A stretch of DNA of 64,000 nucleotides, from contig MNCI01015561.1 of the NCBI GenBank assembly GCA_015680685.1, forward strand, positions 981,825-1,045,824, written 5' to 3'. This stretch comes from Gnetum montanum. Its lineage: Eukaryota > Streptophyta > Gnetopsida > Gnetales > Gnetaceae. Within the stretch, counting starts at the first letter, position 1; each line of letters opens with the position of its first letter. This document shows, in pieces, positions 23,391 to 34,461 of this stretch. The notes under the pieces were generated by a model, which did not search any database, was not told where the DNA came from, and saw nothing but the letters and a program-made list of their open reading frames with translations. The position numbers were made by a program, and so were the translations under genes.

Positions 23391-24185
23391 GTGGCTCCTT
23401 AATTTTTTGACATTTTTGTTTTATACATTTTTGGTTTTACAACTTTTGGTTTTCATATTCTTTGTTTTACATCTTTTTGTTTTTTAAGTTATTGATCTTT
23501 TCTAAGTTTTTGTTTTACACCATCATTAATATAGTCAATATTTATTTCTTAATTTTTTACTTTATTTTATGTTTGCTTGTTTTTGATGTGTTTTTGTACT
23601 CTTTCTATTAATAAGGTGTTAGGTACAATGGTAATGTGCTACTCGATGATGGTATGTTTCATTTGTAATTTGATTGTTGATGTCTGGTTTTTGATTTTGA
23701 ATGTCATTACTAATGACTAGGACATGGTTTCTTTTCATGTAATAGGTAGTGAGTCCACATCATCTACCCATCCACATACTCTATGGTTTTTCTTATTTTG
23801 GAAATGTGCAGTCCCTTCTTCATTAAAACAACTCTAATAAACTGGTGACTTGTGTAGTTTCTGAAATTGGAAAGGAATCAAATGTTTAGACAAGGTGTGG
23901 CTTCAAAGGGATGCAGTATTCTTCGTGTTTTTTTGTTTTCTTGTGTGCAGGAGTGTTCTCATGAGCTTCTCACTGTTCTATGTTATTCCACAATAGGAAG
24001 TCAAATAAGTCCTTGCATGATGTGGTTTTCATAAAAAAAAGATGAGAATTCAAAGCACACCCCTTGGACAAAATAAATGTGAAAACGCATGGGTCTTTGC
24101 ATGGTATGGTTCTCATTCAAAAACTTGCATTATGAAGAATCCTAAGGGGGTACCTTAGCCTCAACAATTGCCAGGGACCCTGATG
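23391..24185 (+). other. E4 spacer, non-coding
   Basis: AT-rich with long TTTTGTTTTACA-type runs at the start, as in E3 after 34310. AATGTGCAGTCCCTTCTTC (about 23803) and CAAAGCACACCCCTTGGAC (about 24047) have close copies in E3 (34658 and 34946). The GAGCCTGC box and later parts are absent. It ends near CCAGGGACCCTGATGACATAG, where homology changes. Confidence 0.6.
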
Positions 24186-24189
24186 ACAT

Positions 24190-24475
24190 AGCCTGCATCA
24201 TATGCATTTAGAGGGTCCTTGTACATCCTCATAGATTGGTTTTGAGGCTTGAATGGGTTTGTAGCGTCAAGTACCAGCTCATCTCTATTAATCATTTTTT
24301 GGAGATCATCCTATAGGGCTATGCAAAAATCAATGTTGTGGCCAGGCAATTGATGGTAGTGGCAAAATCAGTTCACTCTAAAGTGCTTCAAGACTAAGGG
24401 CTCATTCAATGATGCCAATGTAGGATTCCTTAGGAGCTTGCAATATCTATTGTAAAAACACAATTGTTGAAGGCT
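24190..24475 (-). pseudogene. Gag fragment of a different gypsy lineage
   Basis: The minus strand reads HFRVN, stop, FCHYHQLPGHNIDFCIAL, then DDLQKMINRDELVLDATNP. The C-H-x-H-x4-G-H-x4-C type box followed by a helix is the pattern of gag proteins from other plant gypsy lineages (Tat/Ogre-like) and differs from the shortened knuckle of E1/E3. Under 100 codons, one stop, no LTR attached. Confidence 0.5.
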
Positions 24476-24479
24476 TCAA

Positions 24480-24730
24480 GAAGAAGCTCCCAGCCATGAA
24501 ATTCAACAACCCAAGAGAGAGCAACAATTCAATAAAGCCAACAATGACAACGATAAGCAACGGGATGCGTTATGGAATGAACTCCCTTTTAACATCGTTA
24601 GCAAAGGGGATGGTGAATATAAGTTTGTGTAGAATAGACCTTACTCATTCCCTAATTTTGCAAAGATTAGGAAGAATTTGCATATGTGAAGTCCACCTTA
24701 ACCTTTTCATCCCATGCCCTTGTAACTAGA
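24480..24730 (+). other. Short coding-like fragment, unknown
   Basis: One plus frame reads KANNDNDKQRDALWNELPFN, then IVSKGDGEYKFV, a stop, and RPYSFPNFAKIRK. The composition looks like protein rather than random sequence, but I do not recognise it. It is likely element debris. Confidence 0.25.
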
Positions 24731-24879
24731 TGCATGGATGGTTGTGTGGCCTAATTTGCTATATCTTTTTACATATTTTGTTATACTCTTTATGCATGTA
24801 ACCTAAGTTTCTACTTTTATTTTCTTTACTTTTACTCATGTTATAAACATCAAAAAAGCCTTAAAACATAAAATCACCA

Positions 24880-25275
24880 AAACAATGGCCTGCCATGGCC
24901 TTAAAAACTAGCAACATCTACCAAAACAATGCAACATGGCTCATCATGGTGTAAAACTTACAAAATAACAACAATGCAACATGGCTCATCATGGTATTAT
25001 ACTAGTAAAACAATACAACATAGCATGCCATGGCCTTAAACTGGCAAAGATAATCATACAATGTGGTCCTCTATGATCTTAAATTGGCATCAAGGCCTAC
25101 TATGGCCTTAAACTAGCAAAATTACAATTCGCTAAGACTCTAAACTGGCACTGCAGTCTATTAAGACTCTAAACTGGCGTTTGAGTCTGCTAAGACTTTA
25201 AACTAGTAGCATGGCTCAGCATGGCCTTAACTTGTAACACAATACAACTTGTGCCCACCATGGCCTAAAACTAGT
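24880..25275 (+). repeat. Degenerate tandem repeat around CATGGCYTRCCATGGYCTTAA
   Basis: About nine units of roughly 35-60 bases, each with a CATGGC...CATGG or CTAAGACT core followed by TTAAACTRGCA. Examples start near 24886, 24938, 24981, 25025, 25075, 25105, 25150, 25190 and 25225. No coding content. The internal CATGGCnnnCCATG makes each unit partly palindromic. Confidence 0.7.
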
Positions 25276-25559
25276 GAACATCTTTTTTATCATTATACTT
25301 ATTTTTGTTTAGTTTATTATTGCCTTAGTTAGCCATTTAATGTTCTAACCAAAATGTCAACCTAGCCATTCACAACATTCACAATGTTTACTACAACTAT
25401 AGATATATATAGCCAAAAACAAAATCAAAATCTTAAATTAAAATGTCCATAACGTACATAGCCATGGCCACACTATATGACAAAAATGTCAAAAAAAAAT
25501 GACAACCATCTACAACATAGTCTTGGCTAATAATAGCCATCAACATGAAAATAAAAACA

Positions 25560-28500
25560 AATAGCCAAAAAGCTAAGCAGATGGAGGATGCTGAGGGACT
25601 TTTGGAGGAGGAAGTGGTGGATCATTTCTAACCTCACCACTAGGGTTGCTAATGTCTCCTGATGCCTGAAATACAACAACACATAGCCAATCAGTAACCA
25701 ATAGCCAAAACCATAAATAAAAAACTTAAAAAAATATAAAACATAAAATACATCAAACCTATGGGGATTTTGGCTCCATGACTTCTTGGCATAGATATGA
25801 AAGGTCTTCCTCCAAACGATGGAAGATTTGGTCCTCCTTCATGTTGATCCATTCAACATCTTCAAGATCAATGCTAGAAAGGATGCCAATCCTATCTACT
25901 GTGGTCCTTAGTACTCTCAAAAAGCTAATAAGCACTCTCTACCTAGATCCTTCGGATGAACAACTCTCTCTTATGTCATTTAATTAACTCCTCCTTGAGC
26001 CACTTAAGGTAGGCCCCATGATCCACCTTGTACTATCTCTTGTGGACCTTTTGTTTCTTACCCCACTCTAGGACCCAAGCACAATGATTCTTTCAGGCCT
26101 CAACCTTCTAGGAGATGATGTTCACCTACATCTCTTGTTTAGCCATCTCTCGTAAGATTGCTACTTTGTCCCAAATGGTGTGCCAGTAGCAAGCCCACGT
26201 GATCTCCTTAGTCTACAATTTCCTTGAGTTAACCACTTGGGCTTCCACAAAGGCCTTTCAGTCTTAGAGATCTCTAGTCATCTCCTCCTATTGTTGAGTC
26301 TTCTTCCTTATGACGACAACTTCCTCCCATAGGAATTTGTCGGACCTCTCTAGTTGCCATGAAGTTTTTGCACATAACATTGCTAGATTGGTAGTAGTAT
26401 CATACAACTTCAAGGATATACTAGATACATCATAGGGAATCTTAGGAAAGGAGTTAATCTCCATGTCTTTGTTTGGGTTCCACTCAATAGAAGGTACTAC
26501 ACAAGTATGAAATATAACCATAAACATAATGTACAACCTAAGATAGCCATAACACAAACATAGCCTATAACATAGCCAAACAACTAAGGCACATAAAAAA
26601 AAAATTCTTACCTATCTTGGATGCAACCTATTCCAACTAGTTGATGATGTCCTTAGTCATACCATGCAAGAACTCCACCTTGTTTGGAGTCTCCACCCAT
26701 GGTTTCACATGAAACTTAGGGAAAAGGATTTGCATTGGTGGCTCAAGAACTACTATAAGCATAACAATCATCAAATGGTTAGGATGAAAACCAAAATTAA
26801 ACCATAGATATAATGAAAGCATTAAGGCATGGGCATACTTGGCTCCTCCTCCTCTTCCTCTAGAATGACGATGGGGGATGTACTTGACACCACCTCACTG
26901 AACAAGGCATCTAGATTGTTTATATCTACATTGGTAAACCCTTAAATTTTAGGTTACTTTAGGAGTGCCTCTTCTGCATGCCTTTGTTCTTCCTTCATGG
27001 TAGCTTGGGCCACCATAACATAACATTTGTCTACAATCATAACACATAGAAAACTGGTTAACATAGGAAACCACAACATAGCCATAAACTTTAAAAAATA
27101 AAATAGCCAAACTTAAATAAAGCATACCTATGAATGCCTACTACGATGGCTTAAGATTAAAGATAAGTTTCTTTGGGGCAAGTTGGTTTGATGCTGGTGG
27201 TGCTTCCTCCATGGGCCTATTGAGTTTCTCTCTAGTTGCCCTTTCAACCTCCTTGCATAGTCATTTGGCCTCTAGGATGCTTGTTGGAAACTTGAGAGGC
27301 TCCTCATCATCTATGCTATTAGGAGACTCACACTACCTAACATTAAGACCATTGGTGGTAATGGAAAATGTATCATCCATCCCCTGTTGTGGGTTTTGGG
27401 CCTACATTGTCGAATAAATGTACTTTATCCAAGGTTTAGAAAGTTGGCTTGGATCTTTGGGAACCCGTTGTCCATTCCTATACACCATAAGAAACTCTAC
27501 AAACCTCTTCAAATAACTTGCAAAAAATACAAAATGCATGTGGATCATTGTAGAGGTATTAGCGTCGAATCTAAGGATCTCCTCCTAAAGCCCAATAGCC
27601 AAAGTAGCCATCTAGTTGAATTTGATGTCACTCATCAAGGCCTTCTTAAAGGTCCATCCCTATGTCACCTTCTTTTGTGATAATAGTTTAGGAAAGGAAT
27701 GAGACCCAAACAAAGGATATGATTTATTTGCATTAGGGTTCATGGAGCCATCCATGGAAATTCTGAAGTGATCCATGTTGGCACCAAGACACTCCAAAAC
27801 TTCCTCACAATGGCCTAATTCATTCACTATCCTAGTGGAAACCTTTGCCCTGTTAGAGGGGATACCAAATAAGTTGCAAAAGAGACCCTCATTAATGACC
27901 ATGTTGACCTTCATACCCTAAATGATGATGCTAAAATGACTAGCCTTCTCATTAAAGGAGTTAATGACATGTAGCATCTTTGTAGTAGGGATGGAAGGGA
28001 TAGGTGCCATGAATACATCTAGCAAACCTACATGTTGGATGTTTGCTTGAATGTACCTAGGTGCGTGTCCCCTCAATCATTCCTATGCTGGTATCACCTC
28101 ACCAAACTTTAGGATGAGGGTATCCTCATGATGTGCTCTAGAAAGAGGGATGACGACATTAGCAGAGGTGGAAGGTCTTGCAAGGCAACAACCAAAGTTT
28201 AGCAACAACATAAGCAAGTTTAATAGCTAGTCAAAGTAATAGAAAAATTAGAGTTTTTATAATCATAAAACATTAGAAGCTATAGCCTTGGTGTTTATCT
28301 TTCTTCTTATTCTTTGGTGTGGTTTGAGTTGAGGTCCTAGTTGTAAGGGTCTAGTCCATGGAGTTAGTGGAATCCACCCACTAGTTGTGTATTGTCCCAT
28401 CATCCTTACACTTCTTGTATATGAGGTTGAACCTTGTAGTATATGCATCAAAGTCCCCTTTTAACTGTTAATATAGAATAATCCTAATCTAGGGGCCCTT

Positions 28501-29130
28501 GGTGAATTCATCTAGGGTAGTTTGAGCCATTGCTAAGGTTTGATCATTAATGATCAAGCCTTGATCATTGATTTAGTACCTACAAGAAGTTCATAAAACC
28601 AACGGAGTTAGGAAAAGTAGCCAATAAAACTAATAAAGGCATAAACACACGATAACAACTATGCTTACCCTACTAGATGATACATGGTGTTCAGTGAGTT
28701 CTTTGTTCCATCATCAGGGTATTGTTAGCATTGTATTGACTATACTCTAGCATCATCCAAATCTTCGTAAGGTAATGTGGGCTAATGGCATTTGTTGATC
28801 CCCCTGGTATCCTAAGAGGTGGACTGATAGTAATAAACTTGATAATCAAGCTAGATGCCTAAGGAAACAAGGTCTCAACTATGGCCCTAGCTGCATCTGT
28901 AGACAAGTGTGACCATAGCATCACATTAAATATTTGTAGAATGTAGGCAAGGAATTCCCTTCCCCTAGGCTGGAACCATAGTAAAGCCTTTTCGAACAGC
29001 ATGTTAGCGAGTGGAATATTGGCCTTGGGGTGGCCAATATAGCACAAAATGCCCACCAACTCCACAATGGGCTTTAGGTAGCAAAACAAAAGCATTATGA
29101 CTAATTAGAATTTTTCAACAAGTTCTAAAA
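25560..29130 (-). pseudogene. Spliced gene-like relic (globular domain plus coiled coil), unknown
   Basis: Minus-strand coding blocks are separated by short GT-AG introns at about 28580-28668, 27031-27127, 26751-26840, 26497-26611 and 25666-25758 (89-115 bp; donors GTAAGC, GTATGC, GTATGC, GTAAGA, GTTTGA). Early exons encode LANMLFEKALLWFQPRG and a block with VNMVINEGLFCNLFGIPSNR (27914-27660). Later exons (26480-25790) are charged and helical with LERSDKFLWEEVVVIRKKTQ and predicted coiled coil. The layout resembles the third ORF of element G, but the residues align only weakly. Exons contain several TAG stops, so this copy is broken. It may be a captured or host-derived gene; the family is not identified. 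Confidence 0.45.
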
Positions 29131-30017
29131 GGATATCCTAGTCAGAAGTGAAATTAGCCTATGTAAAAAGCCTTAAGGTGTTTATTCAAGTTAGCTGAAG
29201 AAATTCCACAAAAAAGAATTGTTATAACCTTTCATAACCTTTTCCTACATAGCCAAAATATTATAGCTAAAACTTTATAGTTAGGATTAAGCCTTAGTTT
29301 AAACCATGAGTAAACATAAGAAAAGCATTAAAACTTGGTGATGAAACGCTATATAGTCGATGCGTCGACTAGGCCGCGTATATGGGGCTGCATCGACACA
29401 GCCTCGTCGACGCATGCCTCCATGCATCGACGTGGCCCCATTTACATAGGGCCTATTTTAGCCTATAAATAAGAGGGACTTCTACCTAATTTAGCAATCT
29501 TTTGAGTAATTGTAGCGAAGCTCTTGCATTTGTTTTCGTAGGAGTTAGATTATTTTCCCAAGTGCATGCCCGCAATGTGATGCTTGTAATTGTACGACAC
29601 CTTTATCCGAGTGTGACATACTTGGACGTGCACATGACCAGAAATAAAGAATGAGATTACTTCATCATTGCAGCATTCACTTAGTTTTAATTGTTTAATT
29701 ATTATTGTTAATTGTTATTGTTATTTATTGTTTTCTTAGTTAATATTTCTTTATCGTCATTTACTATTCTTGTTGTTAAATGTGGAATGAGTACGACTTA
29801 ATCACAAGCATTTAAGTGTGACTACTTGGTAACCCAGTAGCGTACCTAGGATCTACGCTTGGTAACCCCAGTAGTAGTCGTGCATGAGGTCCAAGATGTG
29901 TATGGATGATTAAGGAATGGATGCTCATCGCACTTAGGTTAGCTTAGACTTCATTTCCTATTCTCATTAGTTTAATCAAGATTATTCTCCATTGTCTCTA
30001 GGAGTAGCATTATTTTA

Positions 30018-30799
30018 TGATGGGATGCGATATCGCATGGGCTACGATATTGTGTCCACCACGATATCGCGGTGCGTCGCCAAGTCTATAAATAAGAGGC
30101 GGCTCTCCCTTGTTTCTCATCTAGATCTAGACCCTTAGCGAAAATTTGGTAGTTTTACCTCTCCAGAGATAGAATATTTTCCATGTGACCACAGTAGGAG
30201 CTCCAAAGTGAACGGATCTTTATTTGAGCAAATATTGTACCTGAACACATGTTTGTGTACGAAAATAAAGAAGAACTTATTGGATAAACCTTGCAGTGCA
30301 TGGAATAGGCTAAATAGGATTTTATTCATTGTTTATCATTTAAATGCTTTATTAGTTATTAAATCTCTCTCAACCCTTCTCTCCTAGTTAAGTGCCTCAA
30401 TACGACCGCTTCAAGCATGTGCATTACGCTTGGTGATCCCATCAACGACTAGCGTTTGGTAACCAAGGTTGCATTGGTTCAAGGTGTGAACGGTAAGTGG
30501 GAATGGATATTGATGCTAGGTTAATTAAGGATTAGTTAGTTAGTTAAAGTTAGTTAATTACTCTCTTCACCCTTCACCTTATCAGCATAGGAGATAAAAC
30601 AGAAAAGCTATAAAAATCATATACCTCAGACTTACTTAACCATACAACCGTGACAAATACAAGTCTAGGAAGACAACTAATGATTAACCTTAAGTGTTCC
30701 ATAAGGTGTGTAGGCACTTAGTCTGCGGAGTTCGACCGAATTGCGCGTGCTACGCTCGTATTTGTATGGTTGAGTGTAGGGGTATCTTGCCACTCATCA
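30018..30799 (+). repeat. E3 5' LTR (782 bp)
   Basis: TGATGGGATGCGATATCGCA to CCACTCATCA. The U3 holds GCGATATCGC, ACGATATTG and ACGATATCGCGG before CTATAAATAAGAGGCGG (about 30087). AATAAAGAAGAACTT near 30264 is a poly(A) signal. The primer-binding site follows after one base. Confidence 0.92.
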
Positions 30800-30800
30800 T

Positions 30801-30818
30801 TGGCGCCGTTTCCGGGGA
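30801..30818 (+). promoter_or_regulatory. E3 primer-binding site (tRNA-Asp)
   Basis: TGGCGCCGTTTCCGGGGA matches the complement of the tRNA-Asp 3' end with one mismatch. Confidence 0.92.
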
Positions 30819-30945
30819 CTAAGTGTTTGTGCGCTAAGTAGAACATAGGAAATCACTCTTATAGTTGGGAGCTTAAACGAACCTTAGGGTTAATTAAACA
30901 AAAAAAATTATATAATGTTTAGATAGCACACCGAATTAAACTAAG

Positions 30946-33470
30946 ATGTATTCTTCTCATAAGAGCACTTCACCACCTAGGGATCATACAAGACACAGTC
31001 AGCAGTCTAAAACACATAACCAAAATCAGCTAGTTCCTCAACAATATAGGGTGGTATATACTTATCTTGATGACTATATACCCAATTTTACTTTTATCCT
31101 CCATCAGGATGAACAACTATGCTGGAGAGATTTGCAAGGTAACATAGTGTTACCTCCAGAATGTGCAGTCTTCGACATGCTTCTTCGTGCTCTGACATAG
31201 ATAGGCATGACACAACTATATGCTGAATATGTTATAGGTGACTTTGACACAAGGGATTATCATCCCACAGAAGCACAATGTTTAAGGGACTAAAGGTAGG
31301 AGAGCCATCATAGATTGTTGAAGGGCAAAGGGGTCCCGCACGTCCTAAGCAAAATTGGAGATGGTGAACCACTTATAACAGGTTCTCTATCGAAAGATGT
31401 TTCCCCTCCTAACGATAGTGAGGAGGTGGGGTATTAGAACCTATGCTCCATGATACATAACCCTAATTCTGATCCCCGTGAACACTAACTGTTCACTGAG
31501 AAAACAAAAAAACATGACAAGAACGGGCACTTAGATCATCATCACGATTGGGACCGAAGCCACAAAAGAGAAGGTAAGAAACATCATCATGATGATGGTT
31601 CTCCTTCTTCTTCCCCTTCATCACATCATTCACTCTCTCCTTCCACATTGGGGCATAGTCATAGAGAGCATAATAGTAAGGATAGATGTAGGCAAAATGA
31701 GAGACCTTGACGAGAGAGTCGAGAACGAGGACAAGGGCATGAATGAAGGGAAAGTAGGGAGAAACGTAGACATCATAGGCATCATGAAAGGGATGATCAT
31801 GATGAACCCCTACTTGCAACCCAGAGTATGCTAGATATAACAGAGGCGGTGAGAATACCAACAAGGCAGCAAAAGGATAGTTAGATCAAGAGACTAGATA
31901 TGAACAATATCCCACGCTTCGAAGGGGGATACAATGCTGATCTGAAAAATCATTTACAGGCATTCCATGATGCCTGCGCCTTGCAAAACATAGAAAATGA
32001 GTGGTAGAAATTAAAGTTATTTCCTAGGATACTCATAAAGGAAGAAGAGAGTTAGTACCAGTCCTTAGAGCTGGAAACCATTAGGAGGTGGAGGACGATG
32101 TTAGAACTCTTCAACGATAAATATCAAATGTACTCCAGAGTGTCTAACTTGCATAAGAAGATCCAAGGATGGAAACAAAGAAATCACGAACCCTTGGATG
32201 CTACCATGGGCCACTACTACGCATTGCTACATCGTTGCCCAAGCCATGTTTACGCACAACGGGATCAACTCCGCCACATCATAGATGGGCTAAGGTATGA
32301 AACTAGGAGAACCCTTGGGACTTATGCCCAAGGAAGACTATCTGAACTTAGATCCCATGAAGTTAAAAAATTGTTGGAGCAAGTAGCCAAAGAAGAAGGG
32401 GAGCTACAGAAAAGAGAGAGCGTGGAAGAATATAAACGCGATCCTTTTCTCTGGAAGAGGGGAGTGAGATTTTGTGATGAAGAGTATGAGTCATCACTCA
32501 AAGAGTTGGTGAATAGAAATACCTTGCCACTGTAGAAAATAACAATAGAAGTGGCGACTAAGGTAGATCAGATATAGGATTCCTTAGATAGTAGACTTGA
32601 ACTTGTCTTGAAAATTATAGAGGAGTCTAACGAGGAACAAAGTAGTGACAAGGAGAAGAAAAAGCAGAGAGATTCAGGCCCTGCACATGACAAGGGTAAG
32701 GCAAAAATGAACATCTTTGATGAGGTTGTGGATTTGGATATAGACAATGACGGTGGATGTGAGATCTGCCAATATGACCATCCTAAGGGATGTTGTCCAA
32801 TCATCTCACATCTACAAGAGTCTGGGGTGTATGCACTCAACCCGAGACTTAACAGATGGTAGACACCCCGAAGGTTACCATATCCCCAAGGTAACCCAAG
32901 GTAGTTCCACCAGCTGTTGACATACTATCCAAGTGGAACTCCACCACAACCCATCGGACAACATCAGAAGTGGCAATACCCACAGTCATGGGGGATGCCA
33001 TCGCCGAAACAGTAGTACCCTTACTGACAACCAGATCCATATGGATACTACGTGAAGCAGATGATTTCTCCAAGTGACTCCATGGGTCACACAAATCCCC
33101 AACGTCACTACCAAGTTTAGGAGTACTTTAGAAGGACTCCTTCTCCTCTAGGAGATGCTCCGCATCCATAGCATCCTCCAAATCCATCCGCCTCTCTTCC
33201 ACCGATAGTTGCCATACCACCCGCTCCAACAATGCAAGGGGAACTTCCCACTAAACTGTAGCAATGTAATGCTACGAGAGCCGCAGCCATTCAACCTGCA
33301 GCTAGTTCTAACAACCGCAAAAAGAGAAGACCTTTCTTCAGAACCAAAAGCCTAGACAAGCTCTCACAACCACAAGCGGTTGAGTCTGTGAACACTCCTC
33401 CAACATACAAGGCTTCGGAGCTCCCTTCAATCCAACAACAGAGCTTAACACATACGGTTATGTTAACACA
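30946..33470 (+). pseudogene. E3 gag
   Basis: ATG at 30946 (MYSSHKSTSPPRDH). The N-terminal part has VVYTYLDDYIPNFTFILHQD. A histidine, serine and arginine-rich region lies at about 31530-31830. The core with LDMNNIPRFEGGYNADL, then LELFNDKYQMYSRVSNLHKK, EPLDATMGHYYALLHRCPSH and HIIDGLRYETRRTLGTYAQG (32098-32535) is open for 145 codons. The knuckle-like box CEICQYDHPKGCC is at about 32758-32796, and the end is proline-rich with KKRRPFFRTK. A few stops remain, fewer than in E4, so it is among the better preserved gags. Confidence 0.82.
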
Positions 33471-34230
33471 TACTGTAAATAACTGGATCAAGGTAGGCCA
33501 CCTTCCCAGAAAACTCTCTGACCCTAGAAGTTCCTTAATCTACCTCCAAGTTTCTGAGAATGAACCACATAGGGCTCTTCTTGACTCAGGTTCCGGAGTC
33601 AACTTAATCTCACGAGAAATGTATCAAGCCTAGAACCTACCCCAACTCAAGAAGAGCAATATTCAACTAGAGCTGGCAGACCACTCCATCACTATTCCCT
33701 TGGGATTGGTGGAGGACATTGTTACCACTGTGTGTGATTGGTCATACCTAGATGATTTCCTGGTGATAGAAGTTAACAAAAATGAAGGGGACTTCCTAAT
33801 TATAATGGGAAGGGCATGGCTAAGCACAATAGATGCATGCTTAGGAATCCACGATCTTTCCTTGGAAATATCTAAGGTAAACATTTATGGAAAGATCGAG
33901 AAGAAGAAAGTTCCATGTATTACATACAGTGACTCAAAGTGTGATGACATGCAGGAATCATGGGTGATGCAAAATTTAACATCTCCTACATGCAACCGGT
34001 CTGCCCTAGAAACTCAGATACAAAGGTGCCTGTATGTAGCAACCACACAACAAGAGAACACCCAGTGGTTGATAGCTGATCAAGGAAGCAACCCACCAAT
34101 ATGCATGGAACAAACCAGGGGCACAACTCACGTCAACAACGAAGGCATAGACACATTGGAATATGAGCATCGCCGACTTCCACCCCTTAATCTAAGAACA
34201 TCAATGGGGAGAAGTTGGGCACTTCTAAGA
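33388..34230 (+). pseudogene. E3 aspartic protease and truncated pol start
   Basis: RALLDSGSGVNL (about 33570-33605) is an intact retropepsin active site. Downstream LADHSITIPLGLVEDIVTTV and FLIIMGRAWLSTIDACLGIH (33663-33860) are intact. A long open frame (33700-34305) continues through ATTQQENTQWLIAD to EHRRLPPLNLRTSMG. There it jumps to the codons preceding purine tract I (HGGDDH), so the RT is missing. The protease would be expressed as part of a gag-pro fusion. Confidence 0.8.
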
Positions 34231-34309
34231 AATTCAAACAGGCACTCATTATTTCGAATCTCTTCCTTTGCATTCATTCATGGGGGAGATGACCACCTAT
34301 GCTAATCAT

Positions 34310-34430
34310 TTGGGGCTCTCAGTTCTTTTTAGTTTTTGTTTTACACATTTTTGTTTTACACGTTTTTGTTTTACAAATTTATTTAACTTTTCTTATTTTT
34401 GTTTTGCAACATCGTTATACATTTTCATTT

Positions 34431-34461
<31 letters not shown>

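Larger units (their letters stand above)
16164..24140 (+). mobile_element. E4, Athila-type Ty3/gypsy element with full pol, 3' LTR missing
   Basis: Order: LTR 16164-17031, Asp-type primer site, gag, protease, RT, RNase H, integrase, purine tract I at about 23350-23366, spacer to about 24140. The 3' part (spacer box, purine tract II, third ORF, 3' LTR) is not found; sequence changes to other element debris at about 24190. All domains carry stops, most explicable as CAG to TAG, CGA to TGA or TGG to TAG/TGA. Confidence 0.85.

Noticed and set aside
31493-31864. 123-codon minus-strand frame in E3
   Set aside because: Antisense of the histidine and serine-rich part of E3 gag.
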